A stretch of DNA of 27,775 nt from IMG/VR virus record IMGVR_UViG_3300046009_003451, positions 1 through 27,775 of that record. One strand, given 5' to 3'. The DNA is from a virus. A model generated the notes under the pieces. It had not been told where the DNA came from and made no database searches. It was given only the letters and a program-made list of their open reading frames with translations. Positions within the stretch are counted from its first letter, which is position 1. Each line of letters starts with the position of its first letter. The position numbers and the translations under genes were made by a program. Below are positions 1 to 5,540 of this stretch, one piece after another.

Positions 1-16
1 TTTATCGATAGGGGGG

Positions 17-172
17 GGGTAAACCCTTACTGGTAAACCCTACCCTTACGTAGAAACCCTTAAGGGTAAACCCCTAGGTACTAACCCTATTAGGGTAAAC
101 CCTACTGTGTTTTGGTCCAGTACTGTACATCCCTGCAGCCTGGCCTTCCATACAGTAGTAGAAACCCTTAGA
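17..172. repeat. Array of GGGTAAACCC-type elements
   Basis: Copies or partial copies of a GGGTAAACCC(T/C) core begin near positions 17, 31, 51, 64, 92 and 161. The best copy, at 90-105, reads TTAGGGTAAACCCTAC. The outer GGGT and ACCC are an inverted pair, so each unit is a near palindrome suited to a dimeric DNA-binding protein. CTACTGT at 102-108 and ACAGTAG near 153-159 form a further inverted pair. Iterons of a replication origin or clustered operators are both possible. A G9 run at 11-19 starts the array. Confidence 0.6.
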
Positions 173-448
173 TCCAAGGTTATGCATTTTTTGCATAGTT
201 TGTCTCACTAGCGCAAAGAGGTAATGTGCATCAGTCTTTGTAGAGTTTCTTTCAGTTAGTTTTCTTTATGTCTAACCAAATCCCTATCTCCTTATCTATC
301 ACTCTATAAACCCCTATCTAATCCCTTATAAGAGTTGAAGCCCTAGTAATGGGTTATCCCTTTATTTCGGAGGATCATTTGTAGCTACAAAATCAAATTG
401 AAAACTCAGGTTTTAAGGGTAACTACTGATAGGGTTTTGGAGCATCTA
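173..448. promoter_or_regulatory. Gene-free leader of the left operon
   Basis: No convincing gene is seen here. The stretch holds a perfect inverted repeat, TATGCA-N5-TGCATA, at 181-197, and more degenerate AACCCCTA or CCCTTA elements near 307, 325 and 340. The 12-bp palindrome TTGTAGCTACAA lies at 379-390. Promoters for the plus-strand genes that follow must lie in or near this region, but no clear -35/-10 pair can be assigned by eye. Confidence 0.4.
379..399. promoter_or_regulatory. Candidate operator, copy 1 of a shared 21-bp element
   Basis: This 21-bp stretch contains the perfect palindrome TTGTAGCTACAA followed by AATCAAATT. It matches 4229-4249 at 19 of 21 positions. The second copy lies just upstream of a ribbon-helix-helix-like gene, so both may be targets of that protein. 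The role is inferred. Confidence 0.4.
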
Positions 449-502
449 ATGGAATCAACAGCTTACGAGAGTTGGCACGATTCTTTCGCGCTATATATGT
501 GA
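449..502 (+). CDS. Possible 17-aa leader peptide
   Basis: An ATG at 449 is preceded by GGAG at 439-442 with a six-base spacer and opens a 17-codon frame, MESTAYESWHDSFALYM, ending in TGA at 500-502. The stop runs straight into the hairpin at 501-525. That layout is typical of attenuation or translational-coupling leaders, but it could be chance. No family is recognised. Confidence 0.3.
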   Translation: MESTAYESWHDSFALYM

Positions 503-525
503 GAGGGTCAGAAATTGGCTCTCTC
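501..525 (+). terminator. Hairpin before the first left gene (attenuator-like)
   Basis: GAGAGGGTCA at 501-510 pairs with TGGCTCTCTC at 516-525. The result is a 10-bp stem with two G-U pairs around the loop GAAAT, followed by TTTCATC. It sits between the possible leader ORF and the gene at 554. The short T tract makes it a weak terminator or an RNA structure rather than a strong intrinsic terminator. Confidence 0.4.
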
Positions 526-553
526 TTTCATCAACTCAATAGGCGTAAACAAA

Positions 554-739
554 ATGAACTACTCAGATACAGAAATAGACCGCATTGTTAGATCAATGGC
601 TTTAGGCACTCATGGAAGCTTTGCAAGGGCATTAGGTGAGGCTTTTATGGTTGCTGACTCTAACAACCAAGAAATCATCCTTGAATCGTTTAGTGCCTTG
701 TTTTCCAAGGTTGCACGATTCTTAGATATTGAGGAGTAA
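554..739 (+). CDS. Hypothetical protein, 61 aa
   Basis: First clear gene of the plus-strand block. The ATG at 554 is chosen because it follows the 13-base leader AATAGGCGTAAAC, which recurs before the genes at 1036 and 1514; an in-frame TTG at 515 would place that leader inside the protein. The product (MNYSDTEIDRIVRSM...) is a short, probably helical soluble protein with no recognised motif. It is separated by only four bases from the next gene. Confidence 0.65.
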   Translation: MNYSDTEIDRIVRSMALGTHGSFARALGEAFMVADSNNQEIILESFSALFSKVARFLDIEE

Positions 740-743
740 TCAA

Positions 744-914
744 ATGGATAAAAATACCTCCAAATTTATTAGCACAATCAATTGGATCTCTCATGTATTA
801 GGTGAGGATATTAGATATAAAGAAATTGATTACAAGCAAAGACTAATTGAAACCCAGAAACAATTAGAGAAAGCTTTAGAAGATTTTACGAATGATCATT
901 TAAATAGAAAGTAA
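744..914 (+). CDS. Hypothetical protein, 56 aa, helical
   Basis: The start at ATG 744 follows GAGGAG, which overlaps the end of the previous gene. The product has a short hydrophobic first half and a charged C-terminal half (RLIETQKQLEKALEDF) that looks like an amphipathic helix or short coiled coil. No function can be assigned. It is co-directional with tight neighbours, so it is probably part of one transcript. Confidence 0.6.
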   Translation: MDKNTSKFISTINWISHVLGEDIRYKEIDYKQRLIETQKQLEKALEDFTNDHLNRK

Positions 915-917
915 ATA

Positions 918-1013
918 ATGAAAACAGTTATATTTGAAGCTATTTTTGGCATCATCCTTTTTTGTGCAGCAATTGCCTTAATGCTTGCTTATTTTGATGT
1001 CCTAATCCCTTAA
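918..1013 (+). CDS. Small single-pass membrane protein, 31 aa
   Basis: This very short frame starts at ATG 918, four bases after the preceding stop. It encodes MKTVIFEAIFGIILFCAAIALMLAYFDVLIP with one hydrophobic segment at about residues 4-26. Its position between genes, with no spare room, and its membrane-helix composition support it. A phage inhibitor or membrane effector role is possible but unproven. Confidence 0.45.
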   Translation: MKTVIFEAIFGIILFCAAIALMLAYFDVLIP

Positions 1014-1035
1014 TCTTTTTTAATAGGTGTAAATA

Positions 1036-1278
1036 ATGATTAAATCAAAAGCAAAAGACAAAAGACATCCAAAGATTATTAATGAATGGATGGTTTATGA
1101 AGGCATAAACGAAATTAATGATGTATTTGGGGTATTAATTGCCCTGAAATCTTATATTAGAAGCGAAGATTTTAATAAATATCATGCAGAAATGATTGTC
1201 TCTTCTGTTCAATCATTGTTGTGTCATGGTACTGAGACAATTGAAAAATGGATGGATATAGAGGAGGAGGTTAAATGA
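1036..1278 (+). CDS. Hypothetical protein, 80 aa
   Basis: The start at ATG 1036 follows the shared leader AATAGGTGTAAAT at 1022-1034. The product is a charged, mostly helical soluble protein with basic N-terminus (KSKAKDKRHPK) and acidic C-terminus (DIEEEVK). No family is recognised. Its stop overlaps the next start by four bases (ATGA), indicating translational coupling. Confidence 0.6.
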   Translation: MIKSKAKDKRHPKIINEWMVYEGINEINDVFGVLIALKSYIRSEDFNKYHAEMIVSSVQSLLCHGTETIEKWMDIEEEVK

Positions 1279-1487
1279 AACTAGAAATCATTTCCACTGG
1301 TGGAGGTTTTAATGGTTTATCCATGCCTCATCCATTGGGCAAAGATTATGGTTATTTTTTAATAACCGATTCATCAGGAGAGCAGCCACCAATTATTGGA
1401 GGCAAAGCCATCATTGGATGGTATACAAGTGATTCTGAATTTTTAGGATATTTAGACATTCAACAATGGGATGGTTTGCCATCCTAA
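1275..1487 (+). CDS. Hypothetical protein, 70 aa
   Basis: The ATG at 1275 overlaps the upstream stop as ATGA, and GAGGAGG upstream is a strong ribosome binding site. The product is rich in glycine and aromatic residues (STGGGFNGL, GKDYGYFLI, GGKAIIGWY) and probably a small beta-rich domain. No function is assigned. It is followed 26 bases later by the Gp88-like gene. Confidence 0.6.
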   Translation: MKLEIISTGGGFNGLSMPHPLGKDYGYFLITDSSGEQPPIIGGKAIIGWYTSDSEFLGYLDIQQWDGLPS

Positions 1488-1513
1488 TCAATCAACATTT
1501 AATAGGCGTGAAT

Positions 1514-2275
1514 ATGTATAACCCTTACAAATCAATCATAAAAAAAGATGGCCTCATTTATAAAAAGCTTTTAGGCACTGCTTCTACAAAGACAGTAAAA
1601 GGCGAGAAGATGGGTTTCTTAACTGCCATCCTCTACCTAACCCCTAATGATGATCTTTGCCCACTTGCAAGGCTTGCTGGCTGCATGGAAGGATGCCTCT
1701 ACTCATCAGGCCGTGGCGCTTTTAATTCAGTACAGAAGGCAAGGCAAGCAAAAACTGAGTTTTGGTACACCCAACAAAAAAGCTTTTTGTTTTCCCTTTG
1801 TGCAGATATTTGGGAATTGCAAGAAAAGGCAAGTAGAAATAATCAAAAGCTTTTAGTTCGCCTTAATGGAACCAGCGACATCCTTTGGGAGAATTACGAG
1901 GTTATCCCAAATAGGACAATTTTTAATTTATTTTGTAATGTCCAATTTTATGACTATACAAAACACCCATCTAGAAACTTGGAAGGCAAAACTGTAGGCA
2001 ATTATGATTTGACCTATTCATTCTCAAGCATTACCCCAAAGCCAATATCTATTAAAGGATTAACAAATCCTGATAACTCAAGAGTAGCAGTAGTTTTTCA
2101 GAAAAAAGAGGATATTCCCTCAAGCTTTAGATCATGGGAAGTAATTGATGGGGATGATACTGATGTCAGACATATTGAGCCGAAAAATGTAGTAGTGGCT
2201 TTATATGCCAAAGGCAAAGCAAAAAAGGATCAATCTGGTTTTGTTCAAATTAAGGGGCTGCACTATGAGATGTGA
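1514..2275 (+). CDS. Gp88-like phage protein
   Basis: The 253-aa product carries the hallmarks I associate with the phage gene-product-88 family: GTASTKTVKGEK at residues 21-32, a cysteine cluster CPLARLAGCMEGCLYSSGRGAF with C49, C57 and C61, and LVRLNGTSDILWE further on. The cysteine spacing (C-x7-C-x3-C) resembles a metal or Fe-S site, but the molecular function of the family is unknown to me. ATG 1514 is preferred over upstream frames because it follows the leader AATAGGCGTGAAT. It overlaps the next gene by 11 bases. Confidence 0.75.
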   Translation: MYNPYKSIIKKDGLIYKKLLGTASTKTVKGEKMGFLTAILYLTPNDDLCPLARLAGCMEGCLYSSGRGAFNSVQKARQAKTEFWYTQQKSFLFSLCADIWELQEKASRNNQKLLVRLNGTSDILWENYEVIPNRTIFNLFCNVQFYDYTKHPSRNLEGKTVGNYDLTYSFSSITPKPISIKGLTNPDNSRVAVVFQKKEDIPSSFRSWEVIDGDDTDVRHIEPKNVVVALYAKGKAKKDQSGFVQIKGLHYEM

Positions 2276-2570
2276 TTACAAAACTGAATTTAGATATTTT
2301 GATTTTGAGATCCCTCCATTACCAGAGGGTTTTGTAGATATGTCATGGATTAACAATATTTGCCCATCGTTTGAGAGACAATTGAACGAAACTCAAATTG
2401 TCACTTTATGGGTAAATTATAAAAATATGAAAAGAAGAGAAATAAAAACAAAACAGTTTTTTATAACAATTGAAACTATTGATGAAATGGATCACGTATT
2501 AATTTATGAAACTGATTCATGGAAAGTAATTAATAATCAGATCAATAAACTATTTAAAAAGGCCAAATAA
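2265..2570 (+). CDS. Hypothetical protein, 101 aa
   Basis: The start at ATG 2265 lies inside the last codons of the Gp88-like gene, with AAGGGGC upstream as ribosome binding site. The protein begins MRCDYKTEFRYFDFEIPPLPEGF and looks like a small mixed alpha/beta protein with a basic C-terminus (INKLFKKAK). No known domain is recognised. Its stop TAA shares a base with the next ATG. Confidence 0.6.
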   Translation: MRCDYKTEFRYFDFEIPPLPEGFVDMSWINNICPSFERQLNETQIVTLWVNYKNMKRREIKTKQFFITIETIDEMDHVLIYETDSWKVINNQINKLFKKAK

Positions 2571-2707
2571 TGAATAAGGTATTTATATTAACTGAAGAGG
2601 GTGATATTGTGGCAGTTTTCTTTACAAGAGAATTAGCTATTAAATGCGCTAAAGAAAATGAAATAAGAAATTTTCATATTCAAGAATTTAACGTGAGGGT
2701 TAAATGA
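2570..2707 (+). CDS. Hypothetical protein, 45 aa
   Basis: This frame begins at ATG 2570 in a TAATG overlap and encodes MNKVFILTEEGDIVAVF..., ending NVRVK. It could form a small beta-hairpin-and-helix domain of the type seen in phage accessory proteins. It is coupled at both ends to its neighbours by overlapping start and stop codons, which is the main evidence that it is real. Confidence 0.5.
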   Translation: MNKVFILTEEGDIVAVFFTRELAIKCAKENEIRNFHIQEFNVRVK

Positions 2708-2883
2708 TGCACGATATTAGAGAACAAATTAATATTATTTGGGAAGCTTTGCATTCTTATAGAGAAGATTGTATCCCTGAGAGTGATCCAAGTTATAACG
2801 AGGAATGGGAGGATATTTGCCTAGCAATGGCAGTTATTCAAGAGCAGTTAGGCGAGGAGGAGGAGCTAGATAATGCAGCATAA
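2704..2883 (+). CDS. Acidic hypothetical protein, 59 aa
   Basis: The start is ATG 2704 (or the adjacent ATG 2707), overlapping the previous stop; GAGGG lies upstream. The product (MMHDIREQINIIWEALHSY...) is strongly acidic towards its C-terminus, with a glutamate run (GEEEELDNAA). The DNA for that run, GAGGAGGAGGAG, also serves as the ribosome binding site of the next gene. No function is recognised. Confidence 0.55.
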   Translation: MMHDIREQINIIWEALHSYREDCIPESDPSYNEEWEDICLAMAVIQEQLGEEEELDNAA

Positions 2884-3058
2884 TAAAATTGGAGAAATGA
2901 AGGGCGCTATTGGTGTTTTATTATTAGATGCCTCTGATTTATATGAAGTAATAGATGAGCAAGATTGCGCTTATTGGGTTAAATCTTTAGATGATCCCGA
3001 TTCAAAACCTCTTTGCATTTCACCCTCTCTCTTTTGGCAATTATTGCCCTCTCTCTGA
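2873..3058 (+). CDS. Hypothetical protein, 61 aa
   Basis: The start at ATG 2873 lies seven bases after a GGAGGAGG sequence inside the preceding gene. The product (MQHNKIGEMKGAIGVLLLDASDLYEVIDEQDCAYWVK...) is a small acidic protein of unknown function. It is the last plus-strand gene of the block and is followed within 16 bases by a terminator-like hairpin. Confidence 0.6.
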   Translation: MQHNKIGEMKGAIGVLLLDASDLYEVIDEQDCAYWVKSLDDPDSKPLCISPSLFWQLLPSL

Positions 3059-3073
3059 TCAGGGAATCCACAA

Positions 3074-3094
3074 AAAGGGGCTTTTAGCCTCTTT
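3074..3094 (+). terminator. Terminator of the left plus-strand operon
   Basis: AAAGGGGCT at 3074-3082 pairs with AGCCTCTTT at 3086-3094 around a TTT loop: a nine-base-pair stem with one G-U pair, followed by CTTTGGGCTTC. Its place 15 bases after the last gene stop supports termination. With A-rich and T-rich flanks it might also work from the other side. Confidence 0.6.
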
Positions 3095-3268
3095 CTTTGG
3101 GCTTCTTAAGTTAGTTAGGGCTTACTTCATAAAATCTAAGATTTAAGCCATTTTTTGTAGTTGATGCATACCTACCATTGGAAAGTGAAAAAGTAAGCTA
3201 AAAACGGCCTTAAAATCGATTTTAGCGACATTCTGGACCACGACTCACGCACCAGTTTTCGCTGCTAA

Positions 3269-3318
3269 GTTAGTGAGTGCCAACTAACCTCTAGGATGTA
3301 AGTGAGTGCTAACTTACA
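3269..3318. repeat. Two covarying 20-bp inverted repeats
   Basis: GTTAGT-GAGTGCCA-ACTAAC at 3269-3288 and GTAAGT-GAGTGCTA-ACTTAC at 3298-3317 share the central eight bases except one. They differ at the third arm base, where the partner base changes to keep pairing (T-A versus A-T). Centres are 29 bp apart. The region between convergent operons has no other gene; RNA hairpins or protein binding sites are both possible. Confidence 0.55.
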
Positions 3319-3324
3319 AAAAAC

Positions 3325-3340
3325 TAAGGGTTTACCCTAA
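3325..3340. promoter_or_regulatory. Isolated copy of the GGGTTTACCC element
   Basis: TAAGGGTTTACCCTAA is the reverse-orientation form of the leader element at 90-105, matching 14 of 16 bases. It lies 7 bp after the covarying inverted repeats, between two convergent operons. A related site lies in the divergent control region at 10247-10262. Confidence 0.45.
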
Positions 3341-3409
3341 AACAGGACCTTTTTAGAAAAAGTCGCATTTACTTTTTTGGAAGTTGATTTAACCAATTTT
3401 TCAAAGTTC

Positions 3410-3426
3410 AAAGTTTTTGAAACTTT
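3410..3426 (-). terminator. AT-rich hairpin after the minus-strand operon
   Basis: AAAGTTT at 3410-3416 and AAACTTT at 3420-3426 form a perfect seven-pair stem with a three-base loop, just beyond the stop of the HNH gene. A C-G pair extends it across a bulged T. It is AT-rich and therefore weak; it is listed because its position fits the end of the long minus-strand transcript. Confidence 0.3.
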
Positions 3427-3431
3427 TGAAA

Positions 3432-3716
3432 TTAGAAAGGGTTTTCATTTTCAAACCTGGCAGAGAGAAGTCTTTGAATTGTGATGTTCAAGGCATCTAT
3501 CTCGTCCATTTTCTTGATGTGCCACATTCTTTTCTGACCATGCCATCCAAGGGTAGAGTTAGTGTGGCAGTCCTGACATAAAGCTATGCAGGTGTACTGA
3601 AGACCTTGCTTAACATGGTGAGCCTCTGATGGTCCTGACGCATCGCATACTGAACAGGGAAGAGATTTCACCAGAGCTAGGTGTAGTCTTTCCTTGGCGT
3701 TCAGTTTGTTGTTCAT
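3432..3716 (-). CDS. HNH endonuclease, RecA-dependent-nuclease (Ref)-like
   Basis: This 94-aa protein begins MNNKLNAKERLHLALVKSLPCSVC. It has a zinc-type pair of cysteines (PCSVC), the HNH histidines in EAHHVKQG, and a second pair in CQDCH, followed by LGWHG. This pattern resembles short phage HNH nucleases related to the RecA-dependent Ref family, which cut DNA in recombination or packaging. ATG 3716 is chosen because it forms an ATGA overlap with the gene upstream. It is last in the operon. Confidence 0.75.
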   Translation of the reverse strand: MNNKLNAKERLHLALVKSLPCSVCDASGPSEAHHVKQGLQYTCIALCQDCHTNSTLGWHGQKRMWHIKKMDEIDALNITIQRLLSARFENENPF

Positions 3717-4045
3717 TGGGTTGCCCTGACTTCCATTCTTGCTGAGTACTGGTTGGTTCTCCACACTTCCACCCTTGCTTGGGCAGCGGTCATCAACCAA
3801 CGATACTTCTCTTCTTTCTCTACTGCGGCTCTGATGCCTTCTAGAATTTCTATGTATTCTTCATGGGCATAAGCAAAGGTTTCTTGTTTACCCAAGACTT
3901 CTGTCCCTGCCTGGCTCATCAGGTGAGCCTTCTTTGACTTGCGGAACTCCTCCAAGTACAGGCGATCCGCTTTCGCTTTTGCGTACAAGGGTGCGGTATC
4001 GATCAAATACTGAATTGCTTTGTCGGGGCTTATCTGGCTCTCCAT
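3713..4045 (-). CDS. Hypothetical phage protein, 110 aa, helical
   Basis: The start at ATG 4045 has GGAGA eight bases upstream. The product (MESQISPDKAIQYLIDTAPLYAKAKADRLYLEEFRKSKKAHLM...) is charged and almost entirely helical, and resembles conserved phage proteins found beside recombination genes, although I know no function. The first 158 bases overlap the tail of the upstream gene in another frame, and the last four overlap the HNH gene. Confidence 0.7.
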   Translation of the reverse strand: MESQISPDKAIQYLIDTAPLYAKAKADRLYLEEFRKSKKAHLMSQAGTEVLGKQETFAYAHEEYIEILEGIRAAVEKEEKYRWLMTAAQARVEVWRTNQYSARMEVRATQ

Positions 4046-4220
4046 GAATCAATCTCCAATGTTTTTCTGCTAAACGCCTAATTCCTTCGGACAGAGATCC
4101 ATTCCCTGCCAAGGTCAATGCTTGTTCATGGATAGGCGCTACCCTTGCTCGGATAGTCCTACCCTCTTCGCTGATCTTCTTTCGACCAGCGCCTTTTCTG
4201 GAGCCGCCACGTTGTTTCAT
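3888..4220 (-). CDS. Ribbon-helix-helix-like DNA-binding protein
   Basis: The 110-aa product starts MKQRGGSRKGAGRKKISEEG, a basic arm common on small phage DNA-binding proteins, followed by TIRARVAPIHEQALTLAGNGSLSEGIRRLAEKHW. That segment has the strand-helix-turn-helix look of a ribbon-helix-helix regulator. The recognisable part ends near residue 58, exactly where the next gene starts in another frame; the last 52 residues look unconstrained. A palindromic element lies just upstream at 4229-4249, suggesting autoregulation. ATG 4220 has no clear Shine-Dalgarno sequence. A small-terminase role is less likely. Confidence 0.6.
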   Translation of the reverse strand: MKQRGGSRKGAGRKKISEEGRTIRARVAPIHEQALTLAGNGSLSEGIRRLAEKHWRLIHGEPDKPRQSNSVFDRYRTLVRKSESGSPVLGGVPQVKEGSPDEPGRDRSLG

Positions 4221-4228
4221 GGCTTGAA

Positions 4229-4249
4229 TTATAGCTACAGAATCAAATT
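4229..4249. promoter_or_regulatory. Candidate operator, copy 2 of the shared 21-bp element
   Basis: This stretch matches 379-399 at 19 of 21 positions, including TAGCTACA and AATCAAATT. It lies between the methyltransferase stop and the start of the ribbon-helix-helix-like gene, overlapping the last codons of the methyltransferase. It is a candidate binding site for that protein. Confidence 0.4.
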
Positions 4250-4752
4250 CTTTGTAATACGAATCTGATCGTGTCTCCATCATCCTCTTGGAAAACAACT
4301 TCAAAGTCTGCTTTGTAGATGTTCCTGAAGTCAGACATTGGGGTCTTGCCTACTTGTTTCTTGTACTCATTCTGGGATAGAAACACCAATTGTTCTAATT
4401 GGATAATCCTTGTGTGGCTTGGATCACCATAAGCCCAGACTGAGTTTCTGGATGGACAAGTCGCAAAGAAGTATCCATTCGGTTTAAGTAGTCTCCAGAA
4501 CTCTGAGAACTGAGCAAAGAATAGTTTGTAGTCACCCTGTTGACCAAGATGCTCTAGCACCTCGTAGGCATGGATTTCGTCAAACTCTTGGTCTGGAAAT
4601 GGCAGCGGAAGCTCCATCAGATCCCACACAACATCAGGTTTATGGTCCTCGTTGTAGTCCAAAGTGGTCAGGTTAGACCAATCTTTAGTGCCATCAGAGG
4701 CCAATCTTTTTCTGTGATCAGAGCCACAACCAATTAAAAGTTCTTTTTTCAT
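4243..4752 (-). CDS. Class I SAM-dependent methyltransferase
   Basis: The 169-aa protein has the class I fold signature: LLIGCGSDHRKR (motif I, residues 5-16), TLDYNEDHKPDVVWDL (acidic motif II region), FDEIHAYEVLEHL and FWRLLKPNGYFFATCPS. Conserved phage relatives share GDPSHTR and the FLSQ segment. The substrate is unknown; such proteins resemble small-molecule, sugar or tRNA methylases more than DNA methylases, since no (D/N)PPY motif is present. It overlaps the upstream gene by four bases (ATGA). Confidence 0.8.
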   Translation of the reverse strand: MKKELLIGCGSDHRKRLASDGTKDWSNLTTLDYNEDHKPDVVWDLMELPLPFPDQEFDEIHAYEVLEHLGQQGDYKLFFAQFSEFWRLLKPNGYFFATCPSRNSVWAYGDPSHTRIIQLEQLVFLSQNEYKKQVGKTPMSDFRNIYKADFEVVFQEDDGDTIRFVLQRI

Positions 4753-5207
4753 TCTATTTCTACTACCTTATCGCCATTAGATTTAATGTAATTCTTTGTC
4801 TTCTGGATATATTTCTCAAACTCAGACCTGGAAATACTTCCCTGTTGGAGATCTGCATACTCAATCAGATCTCTAATGGACTTGATTCCTTGTCCATCCA
4901 AACCCATTTGCTTTGTATCTTGAAAGCGTAAAGCGGCCTTGTGAAGACTCTCTTGTGCTTTCTCACAGATAGGTAGCACTTCAGGACCCACCCCGCTCTT
5001 GCCCATCATTTCAGACAGATTAAGCACATCAACCAAAACTCTCCAATCATGGATAGTGCCTTGGCCTTTTGTCATAGCTTCTAGTGCGGAGTACTCAAGG
5101 AGTCTGAGTTTGTCTAGCTTGTCCCTCTGGGTTACTGATGCTCCGATTATCCCGTGCTGAATGGGATCGATCAGATTCCACATCTTGCGCTTCGTTCTTT
5201 TTCTCAT
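4749..5207 (-). CDS. Conserved hypothetical phage protein, 152 aa
   Basis: The product starts MRKRTKRKMWNLIDPIQHGIIGASVTQRDKL and contains LRLLEYSALEAMTKGQGTIHDWRVLVDVLNLSEMM, then a region with QGSISRSEFEKYIQKT. I recall this pattern in uncharacterised proteins of several tailed phages infecting proteobacteria. ATG 5207 is selected because relatives begin with a basic KRT/RR tract; an in-frame ATG at 5228 is possible. The first 113 bases overlap the previous gene in another frame. Confidence 0.7.
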   Translation of the reverse strand: MRKRTKRKMWNLIDPIQHGIIGASVTQRDKLDKLRLLEYSALEAMTKGQGTIHDWRVLVDVLNLSEMMGKSGVGPEVLPICEKAQESLHKAALRFQDTKQMGLDGQGIKSIRDLIEYADLQQGSISRSEFEKYIQKTKNYIKSNGDKVVEIE

Positions 5208-5292
5208 TATCTCTGCCGAAAATGGCATCCCATCGGTTTGCGTATTCTTGATTGCTTACATTAAATGGTCTTGGAGAACTGCCCTTGCTCAT
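5095..5292 (-). CDS. Conserved small phage protein (MSKGS/PRPF type)
   Basis: The N-terminal part, MSKGSSPRPFNVSNQEYANRWDAIFG, matches a small phage protein type I recognise (MSKGS.PRP...Y...WD.IFG) of unknown function. The remaining 35 residues are polar and low in hydrophobics and mostly overlap the next gene in a different frame, so they are probably shaped by that gene. ATG 5292 forms an ATGA overlap with the upstream gene. Confidence 0.65.
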   Translation of the reverse strand: MSKGSSPRPFNVSNQEYANRWDAIFGRDNEKKNEAQDVESDRSHSARDNRSISNPEGQARQTQTP

Positions 5293-5540
5293 TTTTTCAT
5301 ACCCCTTACAAAAGCACTAAAACTCTGTGCAGTATCACCAAATGACTTCATTAAACTGAACTCATGGGCAACCTCATCTAAAGTCTGGTTGCGTACTGGA
5401 CAGTTCCTTCCTTGGGTACAGTCATAAGTGCAACAGTCCATGCCACTAGATTTGTTTGCTCTCAATATCTGTTTTCCAAGGTTACTGTTTTGCTCAACCA
5501 TGTTGAAGGCTTCATCTTCCTCTGGAGTCCAATCAGTCAT
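5289..5540 (-). CDS. Small Cys-rich phage protein, 83 aa
   Basis: The product begins MTDWTPEEDEAFNMVEQ and contains CCTYDCTQGRNCPVR near residues 36-50, a tight cysteine cluster that could bind zinc or form a disulfide. The NCPVR/QGR arrangement recurs in small phage proteins of unknown role. ATG 5540 is chosen because it overlaps the upstream stop as ATGA. Confidence 0.65.
   Translation of the reverse strand: MTDWTPEEDEAFNMVEQNSNLGKQILRANKSSGMDCCTYDCTQGRNCPVRNQTLDEVAHEFSLMKSFGDTAQSFSAFVRGMKK

Noticed and set aside
11-19. G9 run as evidence of a genome end
   Set aside because: A homopolymer at a window edge may be biological or an assembly artefact; nothing else here marks a physical terminus.
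515-553. N-terminal extension of the first left gene from a TTG at 515
   Set aside because: It would translate the conserved leader AATAGGCGTAAAC, which precedes ATG starts at three other genes.
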